DNA of 13,709 nt, from NCBI GenBank assembly GCA_964607425.1, contig CAZSKQ010000094.1, positions 1 to 13,709 of the forward strand. Reading direction: 5' to 3'. Position 1 is the first letter of the stretch. Each line of letters starts with the position of its first letter. A program made the position numbers and the translations under genes. The notes beneath the pieces were generated by a model. It had not been told where the DNA came from, searched no databases, and saw only the letters and a program-made list of their open reading frames with translations. Source of the DNA: IDS-8 sp964607425. GTDB taxonomy: Bacteria; Pseudomonadota; Gammaproteobacteria; Steroidobacterales; Woeseiaceae. This document shows positions 13,626 to 13,709 of this stretch, one piece after another.

Positions 13626-13709
13626 TTACTCGCCGCGAACACCAGGCAGCGGCAATCCGTCGCCGAGGAGTGTGAAGTGGGTCCCGATGTGGACACTCCG
13701 GGCCGCTGA
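13626..13709 (-). CDS. Possible C-terminal fragment of an unrecognised protein
   Basis: On the minus strand an open frame enters from the right edge and ends at TAA 13626-13628, encoding 27 residues that end SVHIGTHFTLLGDGLPLPGVRGE. The composition looks like a real protein end with a beta strand, and the gap to the chosen moxR start (180 bases) is normal. I do not recognise the family. The fragment is too short to be sure it is coding, and an inverted repeat (GGAGTGT at 13667-13673, ACACTCC at 13693-13699) lies within it. Confidence 0.35.
   Translation of the reverse strand, partial: SAARSVHIGTHFTLLGDGLPLPGVRGE

Overview
The window looks like a piece of a high-GC gammaproteobacterial chromosome, probably from a metagenome or draft assembly, because it holds a run of 100 Ns. 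The order kdsD-kdsC-lptC-lptA-lptB-rpoN-hpf-ptsN-rapZ is the rpoN neighbourhood known from Escherichia coli and Pseudomonas. An MgtE transporter just after rapZ, and repeats built on GTAGGAGC, recall Xanthomonadales-like and other deep-branching gammaproteobacteria. I cannot name the genus.

Region 1 (1-1702): murA (peptidoglycan precursor synthesis) and a BolA/IbaG-type gene form a short leftward pair. A 102-base divergent promoter region separates them from the rightward kds/lpt operon. The mla lipid-transport genes that sit here in E. coli are absent.

Region 2 (1703-8608): kdsD and kdsC make Kdo, and lptC, lptA and lptB build most of the LPS export bridge. These five genes are linked by four successive 4-base stop/start overlaps. 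Next come rpoN (sigma-54), hpf (ribosome hibernation), ptsN (EIIA-Ntr) and rapZ (GlcN6P-sensing adaptor). The block ties envelope synthesis to nitrogen and phosphotransfer regulation. Neither npr/ptsO nor hprK is present, although relatives carry one or both here.

Region 3 (8605-10252): a tandem array of REP-like hairpins with a 43-44 base period, then mgtE (Mg2+ channel), then a perfect 14-bp-arm palindrome. The TAG inside the motif GTAGGAGC is the stop codon of rapZ, of mgtE and of the converging patatin gene.

Region 4 (10247-13709): a leftward operon of a MoxR-type AAA+ ATPase, a CoxE-like VWA protein and a patatin-like phospholipase whose middle is lost in the N gap. A possible C-terminal fragment of another leftward gene lies at the right edge.

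Most genes are conserved housekeeping genes. The least ordinary features are the REP elements that double as stop codons, a RapZ with no basic tail, an acidic repeat tail on LptA, a strong hairpin before ptsN, and the coupling of a MoxR/VWA pair to a phospholipase.
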